DNA of 18,115 nucleotides, from contig CAMLOU010000086.1 of NCBI GenBank assembly GCA_946481735.1, forward strand, positions 1 through 18,115. The letters are read 5' to 3'. The notes under the pieces were generated by a model. That model was not told where the DNA came from. It saw only the letters and a list, made by a program, of their open reading frames with translations, and ran no database searches. The translations under genes and the position numbers were made by a program. Of the stretch, positions 1-6,976 are shown piece after piece; positions within the stretch are counted from its first letter, which is position 1; every line of letters starts with the position of its first letter. This DNA comes from an uncultured Cellvibrio sp. (GTDB lineage Bacteria > Pseudomonadota > Gammaproteobacteria > Pseudomonadales > Cellvibrionaceae).

Positions 1-2502
1 GAATCATCGAGTGAATCCAGCTCCAGTAGTTCAGTTGGTTGGGCATTGATATGGGAAGACAACTTCGACGGTGACACAATTGACCCCGCTAAATGGGATC
101 ACGAAGTCAATTGTTGGGGTGGCGGTAACAACGAGCAGCAATGCTATACCGATCGAGCGGTTAACTCATACGTTGAAGACGGCGTGTTAACAATCGTTGC
201 ACAACGGGAAAATTTTACCGGTCCGAATGATCCGGAGGGTGCGGGCACCGGAACGGCAACCCTACCTTATACCTCCGCACGCTTACGTACCAAAAACTTG
301 GCAGAGTGGACTTTCGGTCGTTTTGAAATTCGTGCGAAATTACCTGCGGGTCAAGGTACCTGGCCGGCCATCTGGATGCTGCCCACAAATTCACCCTACG
401 GCGGTTGGGCCGGTGGTGGCGAGATTGACATCATGGAAGCGGTGAACCTGAAAGCTGAATCAGATGAAGCTGGCGTTCCCGAAGGAACACCCGAAGCTCG
501 CGTGCATGGCACCTTGCATTATGGTCGTGCTTATCCCGGCAACGTGAATTCCGGTGCGTCCTATAAATTACCGGATGGGCTTAATCCGGCCGATGATTTC
601 CATGAATACGCACTTGAGTGGGAAGCGGGGGAAATTCGCTGGTATGTGGATGGTGTTCACTATGCTACCCATCGTCAGGATGGCTGGTATTCCCAATACA
701 TGGTTGACGGTGTGTTGACCAATGCTCCAATCGGCGCGCCCTTTGATGAGCATTCGGAATTCCACTTGTTGCTTAATCTGGCTGTAGGCGGTTCCTGGGC
801 TGCCAACACCAATGAAGGTGGCGTTGATGAGACAGCCTTCCCGCAAACCATGCAAGTGGATTACGTGCGCGTTTATGAGTGCAGCGGCTCTTCCCCATCA
901 ACCGGTACAGGCTGTGCCACGATTGATGAAGGTGCAGAATTGATTGCCGGTAACGAGCGCCCTGGCCTTGGCCCGGTTAATCTGGACGGCCCACCGCTAC
1001 TCACCATTTATGGCGACGACCTGTTCGAAGGTTTGAAACTGCGCAGTTACAACCCTGAAGGTATTGTGGCTTACGCGGAAATTGAAGAAGACGGTCGCGG
1101 CGAAGTCATCAATGTAGTTAAAACAGGTAACAATGGTAACGCCTACATTAATGTTGACGGTGATCCTGCTGATTTGCGCAACTGGTCTCCAGACAGCAAA
1201 TTAATGTTTGATTACAAGATCAACAGCATTGCTGATGGCAGCACCTTGCTTGTTAAGTTGGACAGCGGTTGGCCAAACGTGAGCGATGTCGGCTTGCCCA
1301 CTGCCACAGTAGGCGAGTGGCAACCTTTCGAAATCACGTTGGCTGACTTGATCGATAACGGTAACTCTTTGGCGGATGGCGGCAAAGCAAGCCTCGCTAA
1401 CATTACCAACATTTTTGTTATCGATTCTTCCGGTGAAATGGATGTGTCTTTTGACAATATTCGTATTGAAGGCACTGAAAATGAAGGTGATTTTGCTGCA
1501 CCGCCGTTGTTTACGCTCTTTGATGACACCATCGCTGAAGGGCTTCAAGTTCTAAGTTACAACCCAGCTGGCGCAATTACATCATCGGCAATCTCTGAAG
1601 CAGGTCGTGGAGAAGTGTTTAGCGTTGTCAAAGGTGCTGGTGCTGGTAATATTTCATTCAATGTAACTGACGGTCCTGCCGATCTGAGCGCTTGGGAAGC
1701 AGGTGGAGAGTTGGTCTTTGATGTGAAAGTGAACAGCAAAGATGCTGCTGCGAATCTGCTGGTGAAGATGGATAGTGGTTGGCCTAATGTGAGTGATGCT
1801 ACTGTAGCTCTTGGTGAAGTTGGTGAGTGGACAGAAGTCCGTATCAATATTGCCACGCTGATAGCTAATGGAAATTCTTTAGAGCCGGGCAGTGCTAACC
1901 TGACCAGCATTACCAATATGTTCGTTATAGAGCCAACCGGTCCGATGGATGTGTTGTTTGATAATATTCGTCTGGAAGTCGGTGATGCTGGCGGTGGTGA
2001 TGAATTTGCTCCGCTGCCATTGTTCAACATCTTTGAGGATGCTGTAGTCGCTGGTGTTCAGGTTGGTGTTTTTGAACCTGCTAATGTCACCACCTCAGCA
2101 ACTGCTGAGGTAGATCGCGGTAACGTATTCAATGTTGTCAAAACTGCTGCAAGTGGTAATGCCTATTTCAATGTGCCAGCAGGTCCGGTAGATCTTAGTG
2201 CCTGGTCTGCAGAAGGCGAGATTGTTTTTGACTACAAAGTCAACAGCAAAGATGCCGGCAGTACATTGTTAATTAAAATCGATAGCGGTTGGCCGAACGT
2301 TAGCGATGCTCCTGTTCCCGTTGATGTTGAAGGTGTATGGAGTGAGTTCCGCATAGGCATTGCAGACCTGATTGACAATGGTAACTCCGTTCCTTGTTGT
2401 CCAGGTATTGCAAACATCACATCGGTTGCTAATATTTTTGTTATAGAACCGTCTGGTCCAATGAATGTGTCTTTTGACAATATTCGATTTGTAGTTGAAT
2501 GA
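1..2502 (+). CDS. Secreted GH16 beta-glucanase (laminarinase-like), 5' partial, with three C-terminal repeat domains
   Basis: The reading frame is open from base 1, so the true start and signal peptide lie upstream. The TTG at 46 is internal. The first codons read ESSSESSSSSVGW, a polyserine linker typical of secreted enzymes in the Cellvibrio/Saccharophagus group. A GH16 catalytic domain follows (about 40-870): FGRFEIRAKLP, then the active-site motif GEIDIME with the presumed nucleophile Glu at 421-423 and acid/base Glu at 436-438, then YVDGVHYAT and a closing MQVDYVRVYE strand. Bacterial GH16 enzymes with this GGGNNE/EIDIME pattern usually cleave beta-1,3- or mixed-linked glucans; substrate is inferred only. 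After a short Cys-containing linker come three homologous domains (991-1470, 1501-1977, 2014-2499), each with DSGWPNVSD and FDNIR, resembling the galactose-binding-like C-terminal domain of ExoP-type glucanases. The product is probably extracellular. A terminator follows 18 bases after the stop. Confidence 0.93.
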   Translation, partial: ESSSESSSSSSVGWALIWEDNFDGDTIDPAKWDHEVNCWGGGNNEQQCYTDRAVNSYVEDGVLTIVAQRENFTGPNDPEGAGTGTATLPYTSARLRTKNLAEWTFGRFEIRAKLPAGQGTWPAIWMLPTNSPYGGWAGGGEIDIMEAVNLKAESDEAGVPEGTPEARVHGTLHYGRAYPGNVNSGASYKLPDGLNPADDFHEYALEWEAGEIRWYVDGVHYATHRQDGWYSQYMVDGVLTNAPIGAPFDEHSEFHLLLNLAVGGSWAANTNEGGVDETAFPQTMQVDYVRVYECSGSSPSTGTGCATIDEGAELIAGNERPGLGPVNLDGPPLLTIYGDDLFEGLKLRSYNPEGIVAYAEIEEDGRGEVINVVKTGNNGNAYINVDGDPADLRNWSPDSKLMFDYKINSIADGSTLLVKLDSGWPNVSDVGLPTATVGEWQPFEITLADLIDNGNSLADGGKASLANITNIFVIDSSGEMDVSFDNIRIEGTENEGDFAAPPLFTLFDDTIAEGLQVLSYNPAGAITSSAISEAGRGEVFSVVKGAGAGNISFNVTDGPADLSAWEAGGELVFDVKVNSKDAAANLLVKMDSGWPNVSDATVALGEVGEWTEVRINIATLIANGNSLEPGSANLTSITNMFVIEPTGPMDVLFDNIRLEVGDAGGGDEFAPLPLFNIFEDAVVAGVQVGVFEPANVTTSATAEVDRGNVFNVVKTAASGNAYFNVPAGPVDLSAWSAEGEIVFDYKVNSKDAGSTLLIKIDSGWPNVSDAPVPVDVEGVWSEFRIGIADLIDNGNSVPCCPGIANITSVANIFVIEPSGPMNVSFDNIRFVVE
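991..2499 (+). repeat. Three tandem ~160-residue beta-sandwich-like domains inside the GH16 gene
   Basis: The three units begin at 991, 1501 and 2014 and end at 1470, 1977 and 2499. Each starts with a PPLF/LPLF strand followed by an acidic residue pair, and each contains RGEV-NVVK (RGNV in unit 3), a VDSGWPNVSD-type motif and a final MDVSFDNIR-type strand. The DSGWPNVSD codons start at 1261, 1771 and 2281, exactly 510 bases apart. The units are clearly related at the protein level but well diverged in DNA, so the duplication is old. They probably bind carbohydrate, by resemblance to ExoP-type C-terminal domains. Confidence 0.85.
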
Positions 2503-2520
2503 TATCAGTGAAGTAAGACA

Positions 2521-2551
2521 AAAAATGCCGGGTTTTCCCGGCATTTTTTTT
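2521..2551 (+). terminator. Rho-independent terminator of the GH16 gene
   Basis: The arms AAAAATGCCGGG (2521-2532) and CCCGGCATTTTT (2537-2548) pair perfectly around a TTTT loop and run into a T tract ending at 2551. It lies 18 bases after the GH16 stop codon. The A/T flanks are symmetrical, so it could also stop transcription arriving on the minus strand from the GNAT gene. Confidence 0.93.
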
Positions 2552-2579
2552 GAGGATTTGCTGAGTGCTGAATTGGGTT

Positions 2580-2658
2580 TGTCGGATTACGCTTGCGCTA
2601 ATCCGACCTACGGTGGTGCCGCTTTTGTAGGTTGGATTAGCGCAAGCGTAATCCGACA
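2580..2658. repeat. Head-to-head pair of REP-like palindromes
   Basis: Two about 32-base copies of one imperfect palindrome lie in opposite orientation, at 2580-2611 (minus sense) and 2627-2658 (plus sense), separated by 15 bases. Each copy carries GTCGGATTA/TAATCCGAC arms around a short CGC/GCG inner stem; the second has GTTGGATTA in one arm, a wobble-compatible change. The pair forms a larger inverted repeat ending two bases before the GNAT stop codon. The layout is that of bacterial REP/BIME elements. A third copy lies at 3270-3302. Confidence 0.85.
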
Positions 2659-2660
2659 AG

Positions 2661-3251
2661 TTATCGATTAAGTAAAAACGCCAGGTGCTGTTTTATTCCC
2701 GGCCACTCATGTTGAATAATGCTGTAGATCACCGAATCCCGCACGCGCCCGTCCGGCATTACCATGTGGCTGCGTAAAACTCCTTCTTCTTTTGCACCCA
2801 AACGCAAGATAGCCTGGCGTGATGTGTTGTTTAAATAATCAGTCAATAGCTCCACGCGATTCATGCGCATTTGCTCAAATGCATGACTCAGCATTAAAAA
2901 TTTTGCTTCGGTATTGATGCGTGTACGCTGCCAGGATTGGCCGAGAAAGGTATAACCAATCTCCACACGTTTATAGGCGAGGTTGGGCTTCATAAATCGC
3001 GTTGAGCCGGCGATCTTGTCGGTTTGCTTGTCAATGATGGCGTAAGTGATGCCGTCGCCGTGGCAAAAAGAGGTTTCGGCAAGATCAAAAAAGTGCGCGA
3101 TATTGTCGGGATGAGGGACCAGGGTTAAATGGAGGTTCCATAAGGCACCGTCCCTGATGGCATCACATAATCCGGGAAGATGCTCCCGAGTAAGCGGTTC
3201 AAGCCGGACAGATTTTCCGTCCAAAACAATCCTGTCAAATCCCATCTTCAC
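2661..3251 (-). CDS. GNAT family N-acetyltransferase (RimJ/RimL type)
   Basis: This 196-residue protein transfers an acetyl group from acetyl-CoA to an amine; the acceptor is unknown. The fold is visible in order: an N-terminal VRLEPLTREHLPGL strand-helix, a central YAIIDKQTDKIAGSTRF beta hairpin, then IGYTFLGQSWQRTRINTEAK in the acetyl-CoA-binding region, VELLTDYLNNTSRQAILRLGA, and a C-terminal VRDSVIYSIIQHEWP. The glycine-rich Q/R-x-x-G-x-G/A loop is replaced by WQRTRIN, as is usual in this RimL-like subgroup. Length is normal for the family. Two close Met codons (residues 1 and 3) are possible starts. The gene is single, tightly enclosed by REP-like repeats, and has the same orientation as the AraC-type gene upstream of it. 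RimJ/RimL likeness does not show that it modifies ribosomal proteins. Confidence 0.88.
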   Translation of the reverse strand: MKMGFDRIVLDGKSVRLEPLTREHLPGLCDAIRDGALWNLHLTLVPHPDNIAHFFDLAETSFCHGDGITYAIIDKQTDKIAGSTRFMKPNLAYKRVEIGYTFLGQSWQRTRINTEAKFLMLSHAFEQMRMNRVELLTDYLNNTSRQAILRLGAKEEGVLRSHMVMPDGRVRDSVIYSIIQHEWPGIKQHLAFLLNR

Positions 3252-3269
3252 AAGTCCCTATTATCCACC

Positions 3270-3302
3270 GTAGGTCGGATTAGCCAAAGGCGTAATCCGA
3301 CA
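3270..3302 (+). repeat. Third REP-like palindrome copy
   Basis: This single copy has arms GTCGGATTA and TAATCCGAC preceded by GTAG and followed by A, in the same orientation as the copy at 2627-2658. The inner stem differs from the other copies, GCC-AAA-GGC instead of a CGC/GCG core, but still pairs. It fills most of the 69-base gap between the GNAT and AraC-type genes. Confidence 0.85.
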
Positions 3303-3320
3303 AATCATTATGGCGAAGAA

Positions 3321-4484
3321 TTACTCATTCGCCGCCTTCTTCAACGCCGCATCCGGCGCTCCGTTCTTGCGAAACTCGGTCGGTGATACCCCTACCAGCC
3401 GATTAAAAAACCGGTGAAATGCAGACTTACTGTTAAACCCGGATTGTAGCAATACATCCAGCACGGTCATGTCTGCATGTTTTTCATCGCTCAGTAAACG
3501 CTTGGCTTCTTCTACCCGATAAGTGTTCATAAATTCGAAGAAGTTGGTACCGTAGTGTTTGTTGATGACCGCAGAGACTTCCTTCACCGGCAAATCAATA
3601 CGTTTGGAAAATTCTTCGATATTCAGGTTGTGCTTGAGGAACAACTTCTGAACCTCCATTCCCTGCTGCACTTTTTCAATCGCGCTGTCGGTCAGTTTTT
3701 CATCGTGTTTATCTTTGACAGGTTCATGCTTGGTGGTCAGCAATTTATGGGCATACACCAGGCTGTAGGTGAATAATGCATTGATTAAAATAAACGTCAC
3801 GTAATTGTCGGCGATACCGAAGCTGTCGGAGACATCCGGTGAGGCGGTTTGCGCGATAATGTGTGCGATGCCGCTCAGACTCCAGCTCACCAGAAAGCCG
3901 ATAGTTAATACCTTTAGCCAGCCGGGCTCGGTGGTGGAAAAGTCCGAGTATTGATCTTTCAGCTGCGATTGATATTTTTTGGTGAGCAATACCGCCGCAA
4001 TGCCGTAGATAAACGGCAGGGCTTTTACCACGTGCCATACACAATCCACCAGGCTGCGTGACAGTTCGGTGGAGTCAATGGAGCGGAAACTCAGGTCAAG
4101 GCTGTCGATGCGGAATATTGCCAGCCACAACATTGCGCCGACCACCGGGGTTAAATGCCACAGGTGGCGCGGCTGCAGGTGAAACGACTCGCGCGTTAGC
4201 GATGCGACATAAAGGTACAGCGCCGGTCCTTTAAGAATCAGTGCTGTGACCAGAAAGTAGGGCAGGAAATGACGATCAAAGACCGGGTGGATATGTACAT
4301 CACCGTTCCACAATATCAGGACGCACGCTGAGCCGACGGCGACGCAGAGCAGAAAGCAACTGAGGAGAATACTGGCGAGTCGATTGGTTACCGGTAGTAC
4401 TGCCTGGAAGATTGCCAACAAGAAACACTCTGCCACGGTCATCAACAAGACGACGTCGTGGATATTAAAAATTTGCGCTTTCAT
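3321..4484 (-). CDS. Membrane-anchored AraC family transcriptional regulator
   Basis: This 387-residue protein joins an N-terminal membrane sensor to a C-terminal AraC/XylS DNA-binding domain. About seven hydrophobic segments can be read, near residues 11-30, 36-58, 73-94, 108-124, 148-168, 188-212 and 225-245. A charged linker with KDKHDEKLTDSAIEKVQQ follows. The double helix-turn-helix covers about 285-375: first LNIEEFSKRIDLPVKEVSAV, then VLDVLLQSGFNSKSAFHRFF with the AraC signature ending GVSPTEFRK. Such proteins sense a signal at the inner membrane and bind DNA from there; the signal is unknown. The ATG start is preceded by GGGA at a suitable distance, and a candidate promoter lies 47 bases upstream. 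It is divergent from the alpha/beta hydrolase, a possible target; the GH16 gene is another, but the sequence supports neither directly. Confidence 0.87.
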   Translation of the reverse strand: MKAQIFNIHDVVLLMTVAECFLLAIFQAVLPVTNRLASILLSCFLLCVAVGSACVLILWNGDVHIHPVFDRHFLPYFLVTALILKGPALYLYVASLTRESFHLQPRHLWHLTPVVGAMLWLAIFRIDSLDLSFRSIDSTELSRSLVDCVWHVVKALPFIYGIAAVLLTKKYQSQLKDQYSDFSTTEPGWLKVLTIGFLVSWSLSGIAHIIAQTASPDVSDSFGIADNYVTFILINALFTYSLVYAHKLLTTKHEPVKDKHDEKLTDSAIEKVQQGMEVQKLFLKHNLNIEEFSKRIDLPVKEVSAVINKHYGTNFFEFMNTYRVEEAKRLLSDEKHADMTVLDVLLQSGFNSKSAFHRFFNRLVGVSPTEFRKNGAPDAALKKAANE

Positions 4485-4803
4485 GAGAGTCCCACAGCTT
4501 GTCAGTGATCGTTATAGTTATACTCCGCGAATTATAGATCAAGCGCGTTTGACTGTCGTCAGTGTCATCACGGTACCGAAGCGACACAAGCTGATTGCTC
4601 AGGTCGCGTTATGTTTATGAACCGGTTACAGTATGCGCTGCATCATTGCGGGGCATAAGTCAGGTAATCATTGTTTTCCCCGACATGGGGGAATTTTTAC
4701 CGAAGCCCTTTGCCTCCATAGAATTGCATCCAAAGGATCAAGTCTTACGCGGAAGCCCGGGCCTGTGATTTTGTTTAACACTACTTTACCCAGAGAGGCC
4801 TGA
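4485..4803. other. Divergent intergenic region between the AraC-type regulator and the hydrolase
   Basis: These 319 bases hold no convincing gene. Two things are visible. One is a candidate minus-strand promoter (4531-4559). The other is a short hairpin TTCCCC (4676-4681) / GGGGAA (4688-4693) followed by TTTTT (4694-4698), which on the plus strand resembles a weak terminator or attenuator 105 bases before the hydrolase start. I found no clear plus-strand promoter. Confidence 0.5.
4531..4559 (-). promoter_or_regulatory. Candidate sigma70 promoter of the AraC-type gene
   Basis: On the minus strand a perfect -10 TATAAT (4536-4531) is preceded by a 17-base spacer and a -35 reading ACGACA (4559-4554), four of six to consensus. 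It would start transcription about 40 bases before the gene's ATG. The -35 is weak, which would suit an activator-assisted promoter. Confidence 0.45.
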
Positions 4804-5778
4804 GTGTCCGATTCCATGATACTCGATAAAGAACTGCTGTTTCGTTTGGCAGAGGAGTTACCGCCACTTCAGTTCGTGGCCGAACAGGATAGTCGGTGGC
4901 CGCTGGAGGCTGACCCACAAGCCTATCTCAATTACTATCGCATCAACTTTGCCAGGGAATTTCCTGAGGTGATCCACGGCTTCGGTCGGGTCGATAGCGG
5001 TGACTTCCGGGTGGCCACTCACTACTGGTTACCGGCAAACCCCAAAGGCACCGTCGTTATTGTCCACGGCTATTACGACCACGTCGGTGTGTATCACCAC
5101 CCCATTCAGTTGGCCTTGCAGCAAGGTTATGCCGTACTGGCTTTTGATTTACCCGGCCACGGGCTCAGCAGCGGCATGATCGCGTCGATTGATTCCTTTG
5201 ACCACTACGCCGATGTGTTGGCCGATCTCTTGAAGCGCACCCGGGATCTTTTACCGCAACACCGTTTTGCTCTGGGGCAGAGCATGGGCGGTGCGGTATT
5301 GCTCAACTATTGCTGGCGCTACTCACCCGATGATTTCGCCAAATTCGCGCTCTGTGCGCCGCTGATTTTACCGCGTGGCTGGCGCTCCGGCCGTATGCTC
5401 TATCGCCTGCTCAAAGGTTTCGTCAGCCATGTGCCGCGCCGGTTTACCCCCAGCTCCCACGACCCGGAATTTGCCGACTTCATCGCGCGCCGCGACCCAC
5501 TGCAATCCCAATACCTGTCGGTGGTCTGGATTACTGCCATGAAAGCCTGGGCCGAAGGTTTCCGCCATTTCGAACCGTTGGATAAAGCGATGCTGATTGT
5601 ACAGGGAACCGGTGATCGAACTGTGGAATGGCGCTACAACCTGGAACAATTACGCGAAAAATTACCCAACGCCGAGATCAAACTGATCGCCGATGCAGGA
5701 CACCATTTGGTTAACGAGAGCACAGAATATCGCGCGCAGCTCTTCACCTATCTCCAAAGCTATTTCTTCAACGAGTGA
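4804..5778 (+). CDS. Alpha/beta hydrolase (monoacylglycerol lipase / lysophospholipase-like)
   Basis: This 324-residue serine hydrolase of the Hydrolase_4 type probably cleaves a carboxylic ester such as a monoacylglycerol or lysophospholipid; the substrate is inferred from family resemblance. Visible features are the oxyanion segment VIVHGYYDHVG, the AFDLPGHGLSSG loop, the nucleophile elbow GQSMGG with Ser160, the acid Asp271 in GTGDRTVEW and the base His300 in DAGHHLVNES, so the catalytic triad is complete. No signal peptide is seen, suggesting a cytoplasmic enzyme. The start is GTG, supported by AGAGAGG about six bases upstream; ATG at 4816 is an alternative. A same-strand DUF368 gene follows after 77 bases with no clear terminator between, so the two may be co-transcribed. 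Confidence 0.88.
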   Translation: MSDSMILDKELLFRLAEELPPLQFVAEQDSRWPLEADPQAYLNYYRINFAREFPEVIHGFGRVDSGDFRVATHYWLPANPKGTVVIVHGYYDHVGVYHHPIQLALQQGYAVLAFDLPGHGLSSGMIASIDSFDHYADVLADLLKRTRDLLPQHRFALGQSMGGAVLLNYCWRYSPDDFAKFALCAPLILPRGWRSGRMLYRLLKGFVSHVPRRFTPSSHDPEFADFIARRDPLQSQYLSVVWITAMKAWAEGFRHFEPLDKAMLIVQGTGDRTVEWRYNLEQLREKLPNAEIKLIADAGHHLVNESTEYRAQLFTYLQSYFFNE

Positions 5779-5855
5779 AACCGGTAGAATGCCTTGCCTC
5801 TGTGAGTCCAGCGGGGGCATCTGCCGCTTGAATTCACTGACGTGAGGAAACTGTT

Positions 5856-6800
5856 TTGACGCAAGAACAGCGCAGTATCAAGGATTATCTGGTTATCTTT
5901 TTGAAAGGCATGTGCATGGGCGCGGCGGACGTTGTGCCAGGTGTTTCCGGCGGCACCATCGCCTTTATCACCGGCGTTTACGATGAATGGTTAAACTCCC
6001 TCAAACGCTGCACTCCCGCCGTTTTATTGATGCTCAAGAAAGACGGCCTCGCCAATACCTGGCGCTACATCAACGGCAACTTCCTCGTCGCCCTCTTCGG
6101 CGGCATCCTCGTCAGCCTGAAGACCTTCGCGGCCATCGTATTGATTGCCATGGAAACCTATCCCATCCTGGTATGGGCATTTTTCTCCGGCCTTGTATTA
6201 GCGTCCATCTACCTGCTCGGCAAAGCCCAGACCCATTGGGGCGTGTCCCATTGGATTGCCCTGCTGGTGGGGATCGCCTTTATCTACGCCATCGCCAACC
6301 TGGCCCCCGCCCAGCTACCGGGCTACGCCTGGATACTCTTCCTGGGCGGGTTTGTGGCTATCTGCGCAATGATATTACCCGGCATCTCCGGCAGCTTTAT
6401 CCTCTTACTCGTCGGCCTGTACCCGGTCTTCCTCAACGCCATCCACAACCTTGAGATAGGCAAACTCCTCGCCTTCGGCCTGGGCTGCATCTGCGGCCTG
6501 ATCATCTTCTCCCGCTTCCTCTCCTGGCTGCTGGCCAGCTATCACCGTGCAACGCTGGCGACCTTGATCGGTTTCCTGGTGGGATCGCTTTATGTCACCT
6601 GGCCCTGGAAGCAAGTGTTGACCACCACGGTAGATAGCGATGGCAACACCGTCGTCCTTCAGCAAGCCAACCTGAGCCCATTTGAATACCTCTCGGTAAC
6701 GGGTGTTGAGCCGATGCTAGTTGCGGCATGTTTGAGTGCGTTGGCAGGGGTTTTGTTGGTGGTGGTAACCGAATATGTGGCGCATCGGTTAAAGAGGTAA
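5856..6800 (+). CDS. DUF368 membrane protein (undecaprenyl phosphate translocase family)
   Basis: This 314-residue polytopic membrane protein has the DUF368 hallmark near its N-terminus, GAADVVPGVSGGTIAFITG, with the PGVSGG turn starting at Pro28. A second, degenerate version, ILPGISGSFILLLVGLYPV, begins near residue 173, so the protein is internally duplicated, as is usual for re-entrant-loop transporters. DUF368 members (PopT) have been reported to return undecaprenyl phosphate, the lipid carrier of cell-wall synthesis, across the inner membrane. That role is taken from the family and not shown here. The start is TTG, chosen because GTGAGG lies about eight bases upstream and the DUF368 block begins soon after. 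The C-terminus ends in a basic HRLKR tail. It converges with serA across element A. Confidence 0.88.
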   Translation: MTQEQRSIKDYLVIFLKGMCMGAADVVPGVSGGTIAFITGVYDEWLNSLKRCTPAVLLMLKKDGLANTWRYINGNFLVALFGGILVSLKTFAAIVLIAMETYPILVWAFFSGLVLASIYLLGKAQTHWGVSHWIALLVGIAFIYAIANLAPAQLPGYAWILFLGGFVAICAMILPGISGSFILLLVGLYPVFLNAIHNLEIGKLLAFGLGCICGLIIFSRFLSWLLASYHRATLATLIGFLVGSLYVTWPWKQVLTTTVDSDGNTVVLQQANLSPFEYLSVTGVEPMLVAACLSALAGVLLVVVTEYVAHRLKR

Positions 6801-6853
6801 GTACTGCCTTTGCTTTTTCGTAAATCGCAGATTAATCCGATACGAGTTTGGCG

Positions 6854-6943
6854 TTAGGGCTTGGCTTTCGAAACCCTCAAGTCAGGGACGACTTGAGGGA
6901 GCTACAGGGATGTATTCATGCGTTTTCGAAAGCCAAGCCCTAA
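6854..6943. repeat. Nested hairpin element A
   Basis: The outer arms TTAGGGCTTGGCTTTCGAAA (6854-6873) and TTTCGAAAGCCAAGCCCTAA (6924-6943) are a perfect 20-base inverted repeat. The pairing continues imperfectly to about 6846 and 6951. Inside is a perfect hairpin, CCCTCAAGTC (6874-6883), loop AGGGAC, GACTTGAGGG (6890-6899), followed by a linker beginning AGCTACAGGGATGTATTC (from 6900). The element lies between the convergent DUF368 and serA genes, so it could act as a bidirectional barrier, though it has no T tract. The core is shared with elements B and C; the outer arms are not. Confidence 0.85.
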
Positions 6944-6976
6944 TGACAAACGGATTGCAGAGTGCGTAGCTTTAAA

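Noticed and set aside
46..48. TTG at 46 as the real start of the GH16 gene
   Set aside because: The frame is open to base 1 and encodes a polyserine linker, so the gene continues out of the window. A secreted enzyme also needs a signal peptide upstream.
2580..3302. CRISPR-like repeats
   Set aside because: The three copies are irregularly spaced, in mixed orientation, themselves palindromic, and flank a gene. No regular spacers or cas genes.
5779..5855. Hairpin AGCGG/CCGCT as terminator between the hydrolase and DUF368 genes
   Set aside because: The stem is short and is not followed by a T tract.
6854..6943. Integron attC site: GTTAGGG at the left arm of element A resembles an attC core motif.
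   Set aside because: attC sites begin with RYYYAAC and end with GTTRRRY. Here the motif is at the opposite end, the last base does not fit, and there is no integrase or cassette array.
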